From Alphaproteobacteria bacterium (GTDB lineage Bacteria > Pseudomonadota > Alphaproteobacteria > Micavibrionales > Micavibrionaceae): a DNA stretch of 64,000 nucleotides. The notes under the pieces were generated by a model that worked only from the letters and a program-made list of their open reading frames with translations, did not search any database and was not told the DNA's origin. The position numbers and the translations under genes are program-made. How positions within the stretch are numbered: position 1 is the first letter of the stretch; the number at the start of each line of letters is the position of its first letter. Positions 1-8,258 of the stretch are shown here, in pieces. The stretch spans positions 18,387 through 82,386 of the forward strand of contig NZDE01000007.1 of the NCBI GenBank assembly GCA_002690045.1, given 5' to 3'.

Positions 1-117
1 GAAAAGGATTCCAAAGAACGGTTCGGCGAAGCCTGGGATGATTACGCCGCGCATGTTCCGGCCTTTATTCCCAGATTTTCATCAAAACCAGCCTCTCAGA
101 AAGGAGCAAAATCATGA
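1..117 (+). CDS. C-terminal end of an isoprenylcysteine carboxyl methyltransferase-like membrane protein (partial)
   Basis: An open frame enters from the left edge and stops with TGA at 115-117. The 38 visible residues contain RFGEAWDDYAAHVPAFIPRF, which resembles the conserved tail of small ICMT/phospholipid-methyltransferase-like membrane proteins (G-E-x-Y-x-x-Y-x-x-x-V-P-x-F-I-P). Only the tail is visible, so the family call rests on this motif alone. The stop overlaps the ATG of the next small gene (ATGA), which suggests translational coupling and one operon with the copper genes. Confidence 0.5.
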   Translation, partial: EKDSKERFGEAWDDYAAHVPAFIPRFSSKPASQKGAKS

Positions 118-293
118 CGCATCACGACCATAAACAAGGTGGTTGCTGTGGCGGTGATAAACACCACGAGCACAGCCCTCCGAAACAAGAAGCGGAAAAA
201 GAAAAGGACGGTTGCTGCGACAGCAAAGACCAAAAGCCTGAAAAGGAAAAAACAGAAAAACAAGGCGGCTGTTGCGGCGGCGGCCATAAGTAG
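114..293 (+). CDS. Small Cys/His-rich putative metal-binding protein (59 aa)
   Basis: The ATG at 114 is preceded by GGAG and overlaps the previous stop as ATGA. The 59-residue product is very hydrophilic, starts MTHHDHK and has three Cys-Cys pairs in GGCCGG, DGCCDS and GGCCGGGH contexts, separated by Lys/Glu-rich linkers. There is no signal peptide or membrane segment, so it should be cytoplasmic. The CC and HH clusters and its position 15 bp before a copper P-type ATPase suggest a soft-metal (Cu+/Ag+) buffer or chaperone. That role is inferred; I do not recognise a named family. Confidence 0.75.
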   Translation: MTHHDHKQGGCCGGDKHHEHSPPKQEAEKEKDGCCDSKDQKPEKEKTEKQGGCCGGGHK

Positions 294-308
294 AAAGAGA
301 GAAAAGAC

Positions 309-2570
309 ATGACCTCACATCAACATGGCCAGACCAAAAAAGCCGAAGATCATTCCGGCTGTTCCCATCACGGCGATCACCATCACAAATCTGGCGGTGA
401 GCCGGTAACCGGTGGAAAGTATGACAAAGTGCCGGAAGGTTTTACCGGTACGGTTTATATTTGTCCGATGCATCCTGAAGTGCGCAATCCGGGTCCGGGG
501 TCATGTCCGATCTGCGGGATGGGGCTTGAAGCTGATACATCGACTGGCACGGGTGATGAAGGTCCGAATTTGGAGCTGATCGATTTTCCCCGCCGTTTTT
601 GGGTCGGTGCAGTGTTGACGGTGCCGCTGCTTATTTTAGCCATGTCGCCCTATGTTGGATTGGGCGCAATCAGGGAGTTTTTCGGCGAACGTACGACACT
701 CTGGATTGAATTACTGCTGGGCACGCCCGTGATCCTCTGGTCGGGCTGGCCATTCTTTGAGCGGGGGTATCATTCCTTCCGCACGATGAATTTGAACATG
801 TTCAGCCTGATCGGCATGGGTACGGGTGCGGCTTATATTTTCAGTATCATTGCGGTGATTATGCCCGAAATCTTCCCTGACGGTTTCCGTGACGCCGAAG
901 GTCATGTCGGGGTTTATTTCGAAGCAGCGGCTGTGATTGTCACGCTGGTTCTTCTCGGGCAGGTTATGGAGCTTCGGGCGCGCGAACGTACCGGTTCTGC
1001 CATTAAGGCGCTGCTGGATATGGCAGCTAAAACCGCACGCGTGATCCGCGAAGACGGCAGCGAAGAAGAGATTCCTTTAGAAGATGTGCAGGTTGGTGAC
1101 AAATTGCGCGTGCGCCCCGGTGATAAGGTGCCGGTGGATGGTGTTGTGCTCGAAGGCCGCTCTTCCATCGATGAATCCATGATCTCCGGTGAACCTGTCC
1201 CTGTTGAAAAAGTAGAAGGTGATAATGTGACCGGTGCGACGATCAACGGCACGGGCAGCTTGATTATTGAAGCGACGCGCGTGGGTTCAGATACCATGCT
1301 CTCCCAGATCGTTGAAATGGTGGCCAATGCGCAAAGATCGCGCGCGCCGATCCAGAAATACGCTGATATGGTCGCCGGGTATTTTGTGCCCGTGGTTATT
1401 CTAGTTGCGATTGCTTCATTCATTTCCTGGGCAATCTGGGGACCGTCCCCGGCGCTCTCCTATGGCCTTGTTTCTGCTGTGGCGGTGCTGATTATCGCCT
1501 GTCCCTGCGCTTTGGGGCTGGCTACGCCGATGTCGATTATGACGGCGACCGGACGTGGCGCGCAGGCTGGTGTTTTGATCAAGAACGCCGAAGCGCTGGA
1601 GCGTTTTGAAAAAGTCGATACGCTGATCGTCGATAAGACCGGCACATTGACCGAAGGCAAACCAAAACTGGTGGCCGTACTTCCCGAAGAGGGGCATGAC
1701 GAGGCTGAAGTGTTGCGCCTGGCCGCATCGCTTGAGCGCGGCTCTGAGCATCCCTTGGCTGAGGCTATAGTAAACGGCGCGGAAGAGCGCGGCGTTGATA
1801 TGGCAGATGCAACGGATTTTGAAGCGGTTACCGGTAAAGGCGTGAAAGGCGTGGTCGATGGCCGCGCTGTGGCGCTCGGCAATGCCAAGCTGATCTCTGA
1901 TATGGGGCTGGATGGTGGAAAGCTTTCTGAAACCGCCAATGCAAGGCGTGATGAAGGTGAGACGGTGATGTTTGTCGTGCTTGATAATGCGATTGCCGGA
2001 CTGGTCAGTGTGGCCGATCCGGTCAAGGAGACAACGCCTGCGGCTCTGAAAGAGTTACACAGGCTGGGCTTCCGGATTATTATGGCGACCGGTGATAATG
2101 AACGCACAGCCAAAGCCGTGGCGGCAAAGCTGGGCATTGATGAGATCCGCGCTGATGTTCTGCCCGAGGACAAAGCCCGGATTATCCGCGAGCTTCAGGA
2201 ACAGGGTTTCAAGGTTGCCATGGCCGGTGATGGGGTCAATGATGCGCCTGCACTGGCACAGGCCGATGTGGGTATTGCTATGGGCACCGGCGCCGATGTG
2301 GCGATTGAAAGCGCGGGCTTTACCCTGATCAAAGGCAATTTGGATGGCATTGTCCGTGCCCGCCGCCTGGTGCGCGCCACGATGCGCAATATCCGTCAGA
2401 ATCTGTTCTTTGCTCTGGTTTATAACGCTTCGGGCGTGCCGGTGGCGGCAGGGCTTTTGTTCCCATTCTTCGGCATTTTAATCAGTCCGATGTTTGCTGC
2501 TTTTGCCATGAGCGCATCTTCGATCTCGGTTGTCCTTAATGCGCTGCGTTTGCGGCGGGTGAAAGTATGA
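309..2570 (+). CDS. copA: Copper/silver-translocating P1B-type ATPase
   Basis: This inner-membrane pump exports Cu+ (or Ag+) at the expense of ATP. The 753-residue product begins with a His-rich stretch ([12 protein letters not shown]) and a heavy-metal-binding domain near residues 50-78 (YICPMHPEV...CPICGM), which replaces the usual MxCxxC HMA domain. Further on are the actuator motif SGEPVPVEK, the transmembrane metal site CPCALG near residue 397, the phosphorylation motif DKTGTLT near 440, the P1B marker SEHPLAEA near 481, and [10 protein letters not shown] near 640. Length and order fit the CopA/SilP type with an HMBD N-terminus. It follows the Cys-Cys protein and leads the island. The copper oxidase and CopB genes lie about 18 kb downstream on the same strand. 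Copper versus silver specificity cannot be settled from sequence. Confidence 0.95.
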   Translation: MTSHQHGQTKKAEDHSGCSHHGDHHHKSGGEPVTGGKYDKVPEGFTGTVYICPMHPEVRNPGPGSCPICGMGLEADTSTGTGDEGPNLELIDFPRRFWVGAVLTVPLLILAMSPYVGLGAIREFFGERTTLWIELLLGTPVILWSGWPFFERGYHSFRTMNLNMFSLIGMGTGAAYIFSIIAVIMPEIFPDGFRDAEGHVGVYFEAAAVIVTLVLLGQVMELRARERTGSAIKALLDMAAKTARVIREDGSEEEIPLEDVQVGDKLRVRPGDKVPVDGVVLEGRSSIDESMISGEPVPVEKVEGDNVTGATINGTGSLIIEATRVGSDTMLSQIVEMVANAQRSRAPIQKYADMVAGYFVPVVILVAIASFISWAIWGPSPALSYGLVSAVAVLIIACPCALGLATPMSIMTATGRGAQAGVLIKNAEALERFEKVDTLIVDKTGTLTEGKPKLVAVLPEEGHDEAEVLRLAASLERGSEHPLAEAIVNGAEERGVDMADATDFEAVTGKGVKGVVDGRAVALGNAKLISDMGLDGGKLSETANARRDEGETVMFVVLDNAIAGLVSVADPVKETTPAALKELHRLGFRIIMATGDNERTAKAVAAKLGIDEIRADVLPEDKARIIRELQEQGFKVAMAGDGVNDAPALAQADVGIAMGTGADVAIESAGFTLIKGNLDGIVRARRLVRATMRNIRQNLFFALVYNASGVPVAAGLLFPFFGILISPMFAAFAMSASSISVVLNALRLRRVKV

Positions 2571-2581
2571 GGAGATAAGCC

Positions 2582-3355
2582 ATGACAACGGATGTGCTTA
2601 AAGGAAAGAAAGGCTTGATCGTTGGCATTGCCAATGAACATTCAATTGCCTGGGGCTGTGCAAAAGCCTTCCATGGTGCCGGAGCGGAGCTGGCGATTAC
2701 GTACCTCAATGAAAAGGCGGCGCCTTATGTGCGCCCGCTGGCCGAGCAGGTTAATGCTCCGATTATTGTGCCGCTGGATGTGACCAACGAGACGGAAATG
2801 CAGGGGCTGTTCGAGATGATCGGCAATCAATGGGGGAAGCTGGATTTCTTGCTGCACGCCATTGCTTTTGCGCCAAAGGAGGATCTGCATGGAAGGGTGA
2901 CGGATTGCTCGAAAGAGGGTTTTCTCACGGCAATGGATATTTCCTGTCATTCCTTTGCGCGGCTGGCGCATCTGGCCGAACCGCTGATGGTTGACGGCGG
3001 CTGCCTGCTGACCACCACCTATTACGGTGGCGAGAAAGTCGTTGAGCATTACGGCGTGATGGGTCCGGTGAAGGCGGCGCTGGAAGGCATGGTGAAATAT
3101 ATGGCCGCCGAGCTGGGCGAAAAGAAAATCCGCGTCAATGCCTTATCACCTGGACCAGTGGCCACGCGCGCGGCGGGCGGGATTGCCCATTTTGATAAAT
3201 TGCTGGAAGAAGCGCGCGAACAGTCGCCTGCGCATGAATTGATCTGCACGGATTGTGTGGGCGCGTACGCAAGATTTCTGGTGAGTGATGAAGCGCGGCT
3301 GGTGACCGGCAGCACGGTTTATATCGATGCGGGCTTTAACATTATGGCGGCGTAA
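2582..3355 (+). CDS. fabI: Enoyl-[acyl-carrier-protein] reductase (NADH), FabI type
   Basis: It reduces trans-2-enoyl-ACP in the last step of type II fatty-acid elongation in the cytoplasm. The 257 residues match FabI length. A nucleotide-binding segment VGIANEHSIAWG lies at 14-25, the active-site Tyr-x6-Lys is Y157/K164, with Y147-Y148 also conserved, and GSTVYIDAGFNIM is at the C-terminus. The ATG follows GAGGAGATAAGCC. Its place between a metal ATPase and an enoyl-hydratase/phosphotransacetylase fusion suggests an accessory copy serving the island rather than the main FabI, but I cannot see the rest of the genome. Confidence 0.92.
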   Translation: MTTDVLKGKKGLIVGIANEHSIAWGCAKAFHGAGAELAITYLNEKAAPYVRPLAEQVNAPIIVPLDVTNETEMQGLFEMIGNQWGKLDFLLHAIAFAPKEDLHGRVTDCSKEGFLTAMDISCHSFARLAHLAEPLMVDGGCLLTTTYYGGEKVVEHYGVMGPVKAALEGMVKYMAAELGEKKIRVNALSPGPVATRAAGGIAHFDKLLEEAREQSPAHELICTDCVGAYARFLVSDEARLVTGSTVYIDAGFNIMAA

Positions 3356-3366
3356 GGAATGAGAAG

Positions 3367-4818
3367 ATGAACGGCATAATCCAAAACAAAATTTTTGATG
3401 AGATCGATATCGGCGATACCGCTTCGGTCGAACATATGCTGACGCAAAAGGATATCCAGCTTTTTGCCGTCATGTCCGGCGATGTTAATCCGGCGCATCT
3501 GGATGAAGAATATGCAAGAAGCGATATGTTTCATGAAATCATCGCCCACGGCATGTGGGGCGGCTCGCTGATTTCAACCGTGCTGGGCACGCAACTGCCG
3601 GGTCCGGGCACGATCTATCTGGGTCAGACCTTCCGGTTTTTAAAGCCTGTGGGCATCGGCGATACGGTAACGGCGCGGGTCACGGTCAAAAGCAAGGATG
3701 AGAAGAAAAAACGTCTGATACTGGATTGCGTCTGCCTCAATCAGGATGGTAAGGAAGTGATTACGGGCGAAGCGGAAGTCATAGCGCCTACCGAAAAAGT
3801 TAAGCGCAAACGGATCAGATTGCCGGAAATCGAGTTCAAGGATGAAGAATGTCCACACCATCATCAGGCGATTTGCATGGTGCACGGGCTGGAGCCTTTA
3901 AAAACTGCTGTGGTTCATCCGGCTGATGCCGTGTCCTTAAGGGGCGCTGTTGAAGCCACGGAAGACGGTATTATCGAAGCTGTGTTGGTCGGGCCGGAGG
4001 ATAAAATTAGAGCGGTGGCGGAAGAGGAAAATATAGACCTTTCGCCCTATACCATCATTCCCACACCGCACAGCCATGCGGCGGCGGAGATGGCCGTGCA
4101 AATGGTGCATGAGGGTAAGGTGGAAGCCCTGATGAAAGGCAAGCTCCATACTGATGAGCTGATGCTGGCGGTGATGGATAAACAAAAAGGACTGCGTACA
4201 GGGCGGCGGATGAGCCATGTCGCCATGCTCGATATCCCGAAATTCCCCCGGCCTCTATATGTGACGGATGCGGCGATCAATATTCAGCCCAATCTAACAC
4301 AGAAAGTCGATATTGTTCAAAACGCCATTGATCTGTTTTTAGCAGTAAACAAGACGGTGCCGCGCGTGGCTTTGCTCTCGGCGGTGGAAACGGTTAATCA
4401 GGATATTCCCTCCACGCTCGATGCCACGGCCCTGTGCAAGATGGCCGAACGCGGACAGATTACCGGGGCATTGCTGGATGGCCCGCTGGCCTTTGATAAT
4501 GCGATTTCCGAAGAGGCCGCCGATATCAAGGGCATCCGCTCCCAGGTAGCAGGCAAGGCTGATATTCTGGTCGTGCCCGATCTGGAATCCGGCAATATTT
4601 TATTCAAGCAACTTGTCTTGCTGTCCGGTGCGCATATGGCTGGAATCGTCATGGGGGCGCAGGTGCCGATCATCCTGACCAGCCGCGCCAGCAGTGCCAT
4701 TGCCCGTAAAGCCTCCTGTGCGCTGGCACTTTTAACGGTGCGGGATAGTAAAGGTCAAAAACAAGGAACCGAATGCCATCATGATACTGCGCCGAACGTG
4801 GTAGAAGGAGGATGGTGA
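3367..4818 (+). CDS. Bifunctional MaoC-like enoyl-CoA hydratase / phosphate acetyl(butyryl)transferase
   Basis: A 483-residue fusion. Residues about 10-145 form a MaoC/hot-dog hydratase domain (VMSGDVNPAHLDEEYAR, then IIAHGMWGGSLIS). Residues about 165-470 form a phosphotransacetylase/phosphotransbutyrylase domain (ALMKGKLHTDELMLAV, and near the end ARKASCALALLTV). The Pta half interconverts acyl-CoA and acyl phosphate. The MaoC half could hydrate enoyl-CoA to (R)-3-hydroxyacyl-CoA, the monomer for the PHA synthase encoded downstream. Acetate kinase starts one base after its stop, so the two are surely co-translated. Known as a fused family in proteobacteria; substrate chain length is not evident here. 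Confidence 0.92.
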   Translation: MNGIIQNKIFDEIDIGDTASVEHMLTQKDIQLFAVMSGDVNPAHLDEEYARSDMFHEIIAHGMWGGSLISTVLGTQLPGPGTIYLGQTFRFLKPVGIGDTVTARVTVKSKDEKKKRLILDCVCLNQDGKEVITGEAEVIAPTEKVKRKRIRLPEIEFKDEECPHHHQAICMVHGLEPLKTAVVHPADAVSLRGAVEATEDGIIEAVLVGPEDKIRAVAEEENIDLSPYTIIPTPHSHAAAEMAVQMVHEGKVEALMKGKLHTDELMLAVMDKQKGLRTGRRMSHVAMLDIPKFPRPLYVTDAAINIQPNLTQKVDIVQNAIDLFLAVNKTVPRVALLSAVETVNQDIPSTLDATALCKMAERGQITGALLDGPLAFDNAISEEAADIKGIRSQVAGKADILVVPDLESGNILFKQLVLLSGAHMAGIVMGAQVPIILTSRASSAIARKASCALALLTVRDSKGQKQGTECHHDTAPNVVEGGW

Positions 4819-4819
4819 T

Positions 4820-5977
4820 ATGCGCATTCTGGTTATCAATGCAGGCAGCTCCTCGGTCAAGTTTGGTGTTTTTGAGGGTGGCGCGCATGTCTTTAAACAC
4901 TCGCTGGACGGACTTGAGCATATTGAACCGGCGCTGGAAAAAATTCCCGGTATTCTGAAAGAAAACGGTTATAAGAATTTTGATGCCATAGGCCACCGTA
5001 TTGCCCATGGCGGTGAGGTTTTCCGAGAGGCCTGTATTATTGACAGCAAGGTGATCAGCGCCATTGAAAGCTGCGTGCCGCTGGCGCCGCTGCATAACCC
5101 GCCCAATCTGACTGGTATCCGCATTGTGCAGAAAACCTGGCCGGATTTACCGCAAGTGGCCGTGTTTGATACGGCCTTTCACCAGACCATGCCGCAAAAA
5201 GCGATCACATACGCCGTGCCGCAGGAGTGGCGTGATCTGGGCTTGCGGCGTTACGGGTTTCACGGCACATCGCATAAATATGTGATGCAGCGCGTAGCGG
5301 AAGAGCTAAGCAAAAGTCCGGAAGATTTGCGCATCATTAGCTGCCATCTGGGCAATGGTGCATCGATTTGCGCGATTGATAAGGGGATGTCGGTCGATAC
5401 CTCGATGGGCATGACGGCGCTGGAAGGCCTGGTAATGGGCACGCGCTCCGGCGATGTCGATCCCGGCCTGTTTGCTTTTCTTTACCGCACGCAAGGCTTA
5501 ACAGCGGATCAGATCGAAAAAAGCCTTTATAGCGAGAGCGGCCTGAAAGCGCTGGCCGGAAGCAATGATATGCGCGTGATTGAGGATAAAGCAGCGGATG
5601 GCGATAAAAAAGCGCAGTTGGCGCTTGATATCTATGCCTACCGCGTCCGTAAATATATCGGTGCCTATGCCGCCGTGATGGATGGCGCTGATGTCTTGGC
5701 CTTTACAGGTGGCATTGGCGAGCATTCCGCCGCCATGCGCAAACGCATTTGTGAGGGTCTGGATTTTATGGGGCTGGACTTTGATGAAAAGAAAAATGCA
5801 GCTGTTAAGCTTGACGGTTTTGAAGCGCCGCAAATTCAAAAAGATAATGCGAAAGTCAAAGTCATTGTCACGCAAACCCGTGAGCAATGGATGATCGCCA
5901 GAGAGGCTGAAAATATTCTGCGTAGCAAAGCTGTAACCAATATAGACAAGGAGATGCGTCATGGCACAGGCCGTTAA
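4820..5977 (+). CDS. ackA: Acetate kinase
   Basis: It transfers phosphate between acetyl phosphate and ADP, giving acetate and ATP. The 385-residue product begins MRILVINAGSSSVKFGVF, the canonical N-terminal phosphate-binding motif. It also carries GHRIAHGG, FDTAFHQTMP, RRYGFHGTSHKYV, HLGNGASICAI and FTGGIGEHSAAMR, all acetate kinase signatures. It is preceded by AGGAGG and sits one base after the MaoC-Pta gene. Its end overlaps the next start by 17 bp. With phosphoketolase 7 kb downstream it forms a substrate-level ATP-generating branch. Confidence 0.96.
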   Translation: MRILVINAGSSSVKFGVFEGGAHVFKHSLDGLEHIEPALEKIPGILKENGYKNFDAIGHRIAHGGEVFREACIIDSKVISAIESCVPLAPLHNPPNLTGIRIVQKTWPDLPQVAVFDTAFHQTMPQKAITYAVPQEWRDLGLRRYGFHGTSHKYVMQRVAEELSKSPEDLRIISCHLGNGASICAIDKGMSVDTSMGMTALEGLVMGTRSGDVDPGLFAFLYRTQGLTADQIEKSLYSESGLKALAGSNDMRVIEDKAADGDKKAQLALDIYAYRVRKYIGAYAAVMDGADVLAFTGGIGEHSAAMRKRICEGLDFMGLDFDEKKNAAVKLDGFEAPQIQKDNAKVKVIVTQTREQWMIAREAENILRSKAVTNIDKEMRHGTGR

Positions 5978-7736
5978 GAAGAAGGAAAAAACCAAGGTGA
6001 AGATCAAAAAACCAGAGATCAAACAGGATAACGCACCGGCTTCTCTTTTTAAAGCCAAGGAAGAAGACAAGACGGATGATCAGGCGGCTTCCCCGTTCGG
6101 TGTCTGGAGTGATTTGATGGAGTATCAGATTGATGCTTTTCAGCGCTCTGTGTTGTTTTTCGATACGCTGCGCCAGCGGGCTGACAATATGCTGGAGCAT
6201 GAAAAGGCCGGAATGCCGCCGCTGCTGGATTTCAAGTATGAAACGGTTCTGGATGCCAGAAAATTTGAGCGTCCTGCCAATTACGCGCTTTTGAAAATAA
6301 CCGAGGCAGGCGAGGATTGTCTTGAAGACTGCCTTGATCCCGACAAACCGCCCGTGATGATTGTCGATCCACGCGCCGGGCACGGCCCCGGTATTGGTGG
6401 ATTTAAAAGGGATTCTGAAGTAGGCATAGCTCTGCATGAAGGTCATCCGGTTTATTTCGTTATTTTCTATCCCGACCCGGAGCCGGATCAGACAATGGGC
6501 GATGTGTTGGCGGCTTTGCGCAAATTTGTCGAAGAGGTTTCCGCCTGGCACGATAACAAGCCGCCCGTTCTGTACGGCAATTGTCAGGCCGGATGGATGC
6601 TGGCTTTGCTGTCGGCGGATTGTTCCGGGCTGGTCGGTCCCGCTGTGATGAACGGCTCGCCTTTATCCTATTGGGCTGGCGGTGAAGAGATGAACCCGAT
6701 GCAGGTGCGGGGCGGCTTGTCAGGGGGTGTCTGGCTCACCCGGATGATGAGCGATATGAGCAATGGCATTTTTGACGGGGCGTGGCTCGTGCATAATTTC
6801 GAACAGCTTAATCCTGCCAAAGCGATCTGGGATAAATATTACAATCTGTTCGCCAATGTTGATAAAGAAAGCGAGCGGTTTCTATCCTTCGAGCGTTGGT
6901 GGAACGGGTTTTATTCCCTCAGTGAAGAGGAAATTACAGCCACGGTCGAAAATTTGTTTATCGGCAACAAGATCGAGCGCGGCGAGATGGTGCTGGACGA
7001 GCATTGCGCCATTGACCTTAAAGACATTAAAAACCCGCTGCTTATCTTTGCATCGGAAGGCGATGAGATTACGCCGCCGCGTCAGGCATTGCACTGGATA
7101 CGCGTCGTTTACCCCGACACCAAAGCGCTCAAAAAGACCGGACAGCGCATTGTCTATCTGATTAATCCGCATGTCGGCCATCTGGGGATTTTCGTTTCGG
7201 CCAAGGTCGCTAAGCTGGAGCACCGTGCCATTCTTGAAAACACGGCGGATATTGAAAGTCTTAAACCGGGGCTTTACGAGATGATCATCGATAATCCGAC
7301 AGGCGATCCCGATTGCAGCCGCGATCAATATGAGGTGCGTTTTGAAGAGCGCCTTGTCGAGGATATCTGTGAGAGCGTGCCGCAAGACTCTTTTGAGGCG
7401 GTACGCAGCGTATCGGAAAAGAATGATGAGCGTTACAAACAGTTTGCGCGGCCTTTTGTAGAGGCTTTCGCCAATCCGTTAACGGCTGAAGTTTTGAAAA
7501 CAGCGCCCCCGATGCGTGCCAGCCGCAAGATATTTTCAGAGCAGCTCAATCCGGCCATGCTGCCCCTGCCTCTTGCCGCCCAGACTGTCAGAGATAACCG
7601 CAAAGCGGCGGCAGAAGATAACCCGTTTAAAGAGATGGAGCGGCAGACGGCTGAGCGCATTGAAGCCACCATCGAAACCATGTCGGATTACCACAAAAAA
7701 TGGCAGAACGCTGTGTTCAAGGCCATTTACGGATAG
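5961..7736 (+). CDS. DUF3141 family protein (alpha/beta-hydrolase-like, PHA-associated)
   Basis: The 591-residue product starts with a Lys-rich segment (KKKEKTKVKIKKPEIK) at 5-20. An alpha/beta-hydrolase-like core follows, with VMIVDPRAGHGPGIGGF and a nucleophile-elbow-like GNCQAGWMLALL near residue 212. This agrees with DUF3141, a family related to class III PHA synthase subunits. The elbow is G-N-C-Q-A-G, so Cys could be the nucleophile. The ATG overlaps the end of ackA and has AAGGAG upstream. Its function is not established. The adjacent PHA synthase suggests a role in polyester synthesis or granule metabolism, which is inference. Confidence 0.85.
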   Translation: MAQAVKKKEKTKVKIKKPEIKQDNAPASLFKAKEEDKTDDQAASPFGVWSDLMEYQIDAFQRSVLFFDTLRQRADNMLEHEKAGMPPLLDFKYETVLDARKFERPANYALLKITEAGEDCLEDCLDPDKPPVMIVDPRAGHGPGIGGFKRDSEVGIALHEGHPVYFVIFYPDPEPDQTMGDVLAALRKFVEEVSAWHDNKPPVLYGNCQAGWMLALLSADCSGLVGPAVMNGSPLSYWAGGEEMNPMQVRGGLSGGVWLTRMMSDMSNGIFDGAWLVHNFEQLNPAKAIWDKYYNLFANVDKESERFLSFERWWNGFYSLSEEEITATVENLFIGNKIERGEMVLDEHCAIDLKDIKNPLLIFASEGDEITPPRQALHWIRVVYPDTKALKKTGQRIVYLINPHVGHLGIFVSAKVAKLEHRAILENTADIESLKPGLYEMIIDNPTGDPDCSRDQYEVRFEERLVEDICESVPQDSFEAVRSVSEKNDERYKQFARPFVEAFANPLTAEVLKTAPPMRASRKIFSEQLNPAMLPLPLAAQTVRDNRKAAAEDNPFKEMERQTAERIEATIETMSDYHKKWQNAVFKAIYG

Positions 7737-7762
7737 GGATACATCGAAAAAAGGAGAAGACC

Positions 7763-8242
7763 ATGTTTCGTTTATTGATTATTTTAGCCGCGCTTTCACC
7801 GTCTCTGGCCTGGGCCGGACATGGAGAGGAGAATAAAAGTGCCGATCCTTCAAAACCGCAATATGAAGGGCGGGAGCTGGAAATCAGAAAACACGATCTC
7901 AATGAAGATGGCGTATTGCAGCTTGAAGAGCGCCGCTCTGTGATGATGAAAAAATTTGAAGAGGCCGACCGTAATCAAGACAGCCAGATCTCTTATGACG
8001 AAACCAGAGACACGGTCTCGCGCTTTGAGGAAAAAGGCGATCATTTCGGCAAATGGGTTGATCACCATGGCGTGCATCTGGGTAAAAAAATTAAGGCTGT
8101 GGATCTCGATAAAGACGGGATGGTTTCGCAAGCAGAATATCTTTCCTATTTCAGCGCCCATTTTGAACGGATGGATCACAATGAAGACGAGCAAATTACC
8201 GTGAAGGAGTATATGCAGCATACTTCCCGATTAAACAAATAG
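7763..8242 (+). CDS. Secreted EF-hand calcium-binding protein
   Basis: I start at the ATG at 7763, preceded by AAGGAGAAGACC, because it gives a clean signal peptide (MFRLLIILAALSPSLAWA, cleavage before GHGEE). The 159-residue protein has three EF-hand-like loops: DLNEDGVLQLEE near 39, DRNQDSQISYDE near 63 and DLDKDGMVSQAE near 112. A weaker DHNEDEQITVKE lies near 136. Acidic ligands at loop positions 1, 3, 5 and 12 are present in most. It is probably a periplasmic Ca2+-binding protein of unknown partner. It lies between the DUF3141 and PHA synthase genes. Confidence 0.85.
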   Translation: MFRLLIILAALSPSLAWAGHGEENKSADPSKPQYEGRELEIRKHDLNEDGVLQLEERRSVMMKKFEEADRNQDSQISYDETRDTVSRFEEKGDHFGKWVDHHGVHLGKKIKAVDLDKDGMVSQAEYLSYFSAHFERMDHNEDEQITVKEYMQHTSRLNK

Positions 8243-8258
8243 GGCCGGACAGATTTGG

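Noticed and set aside
914-2173. Long minus-strand open frames opposite the P1B ATPase
   Set aside because: They show no known motifs and reflect the base composition of the gene on the plus strand.
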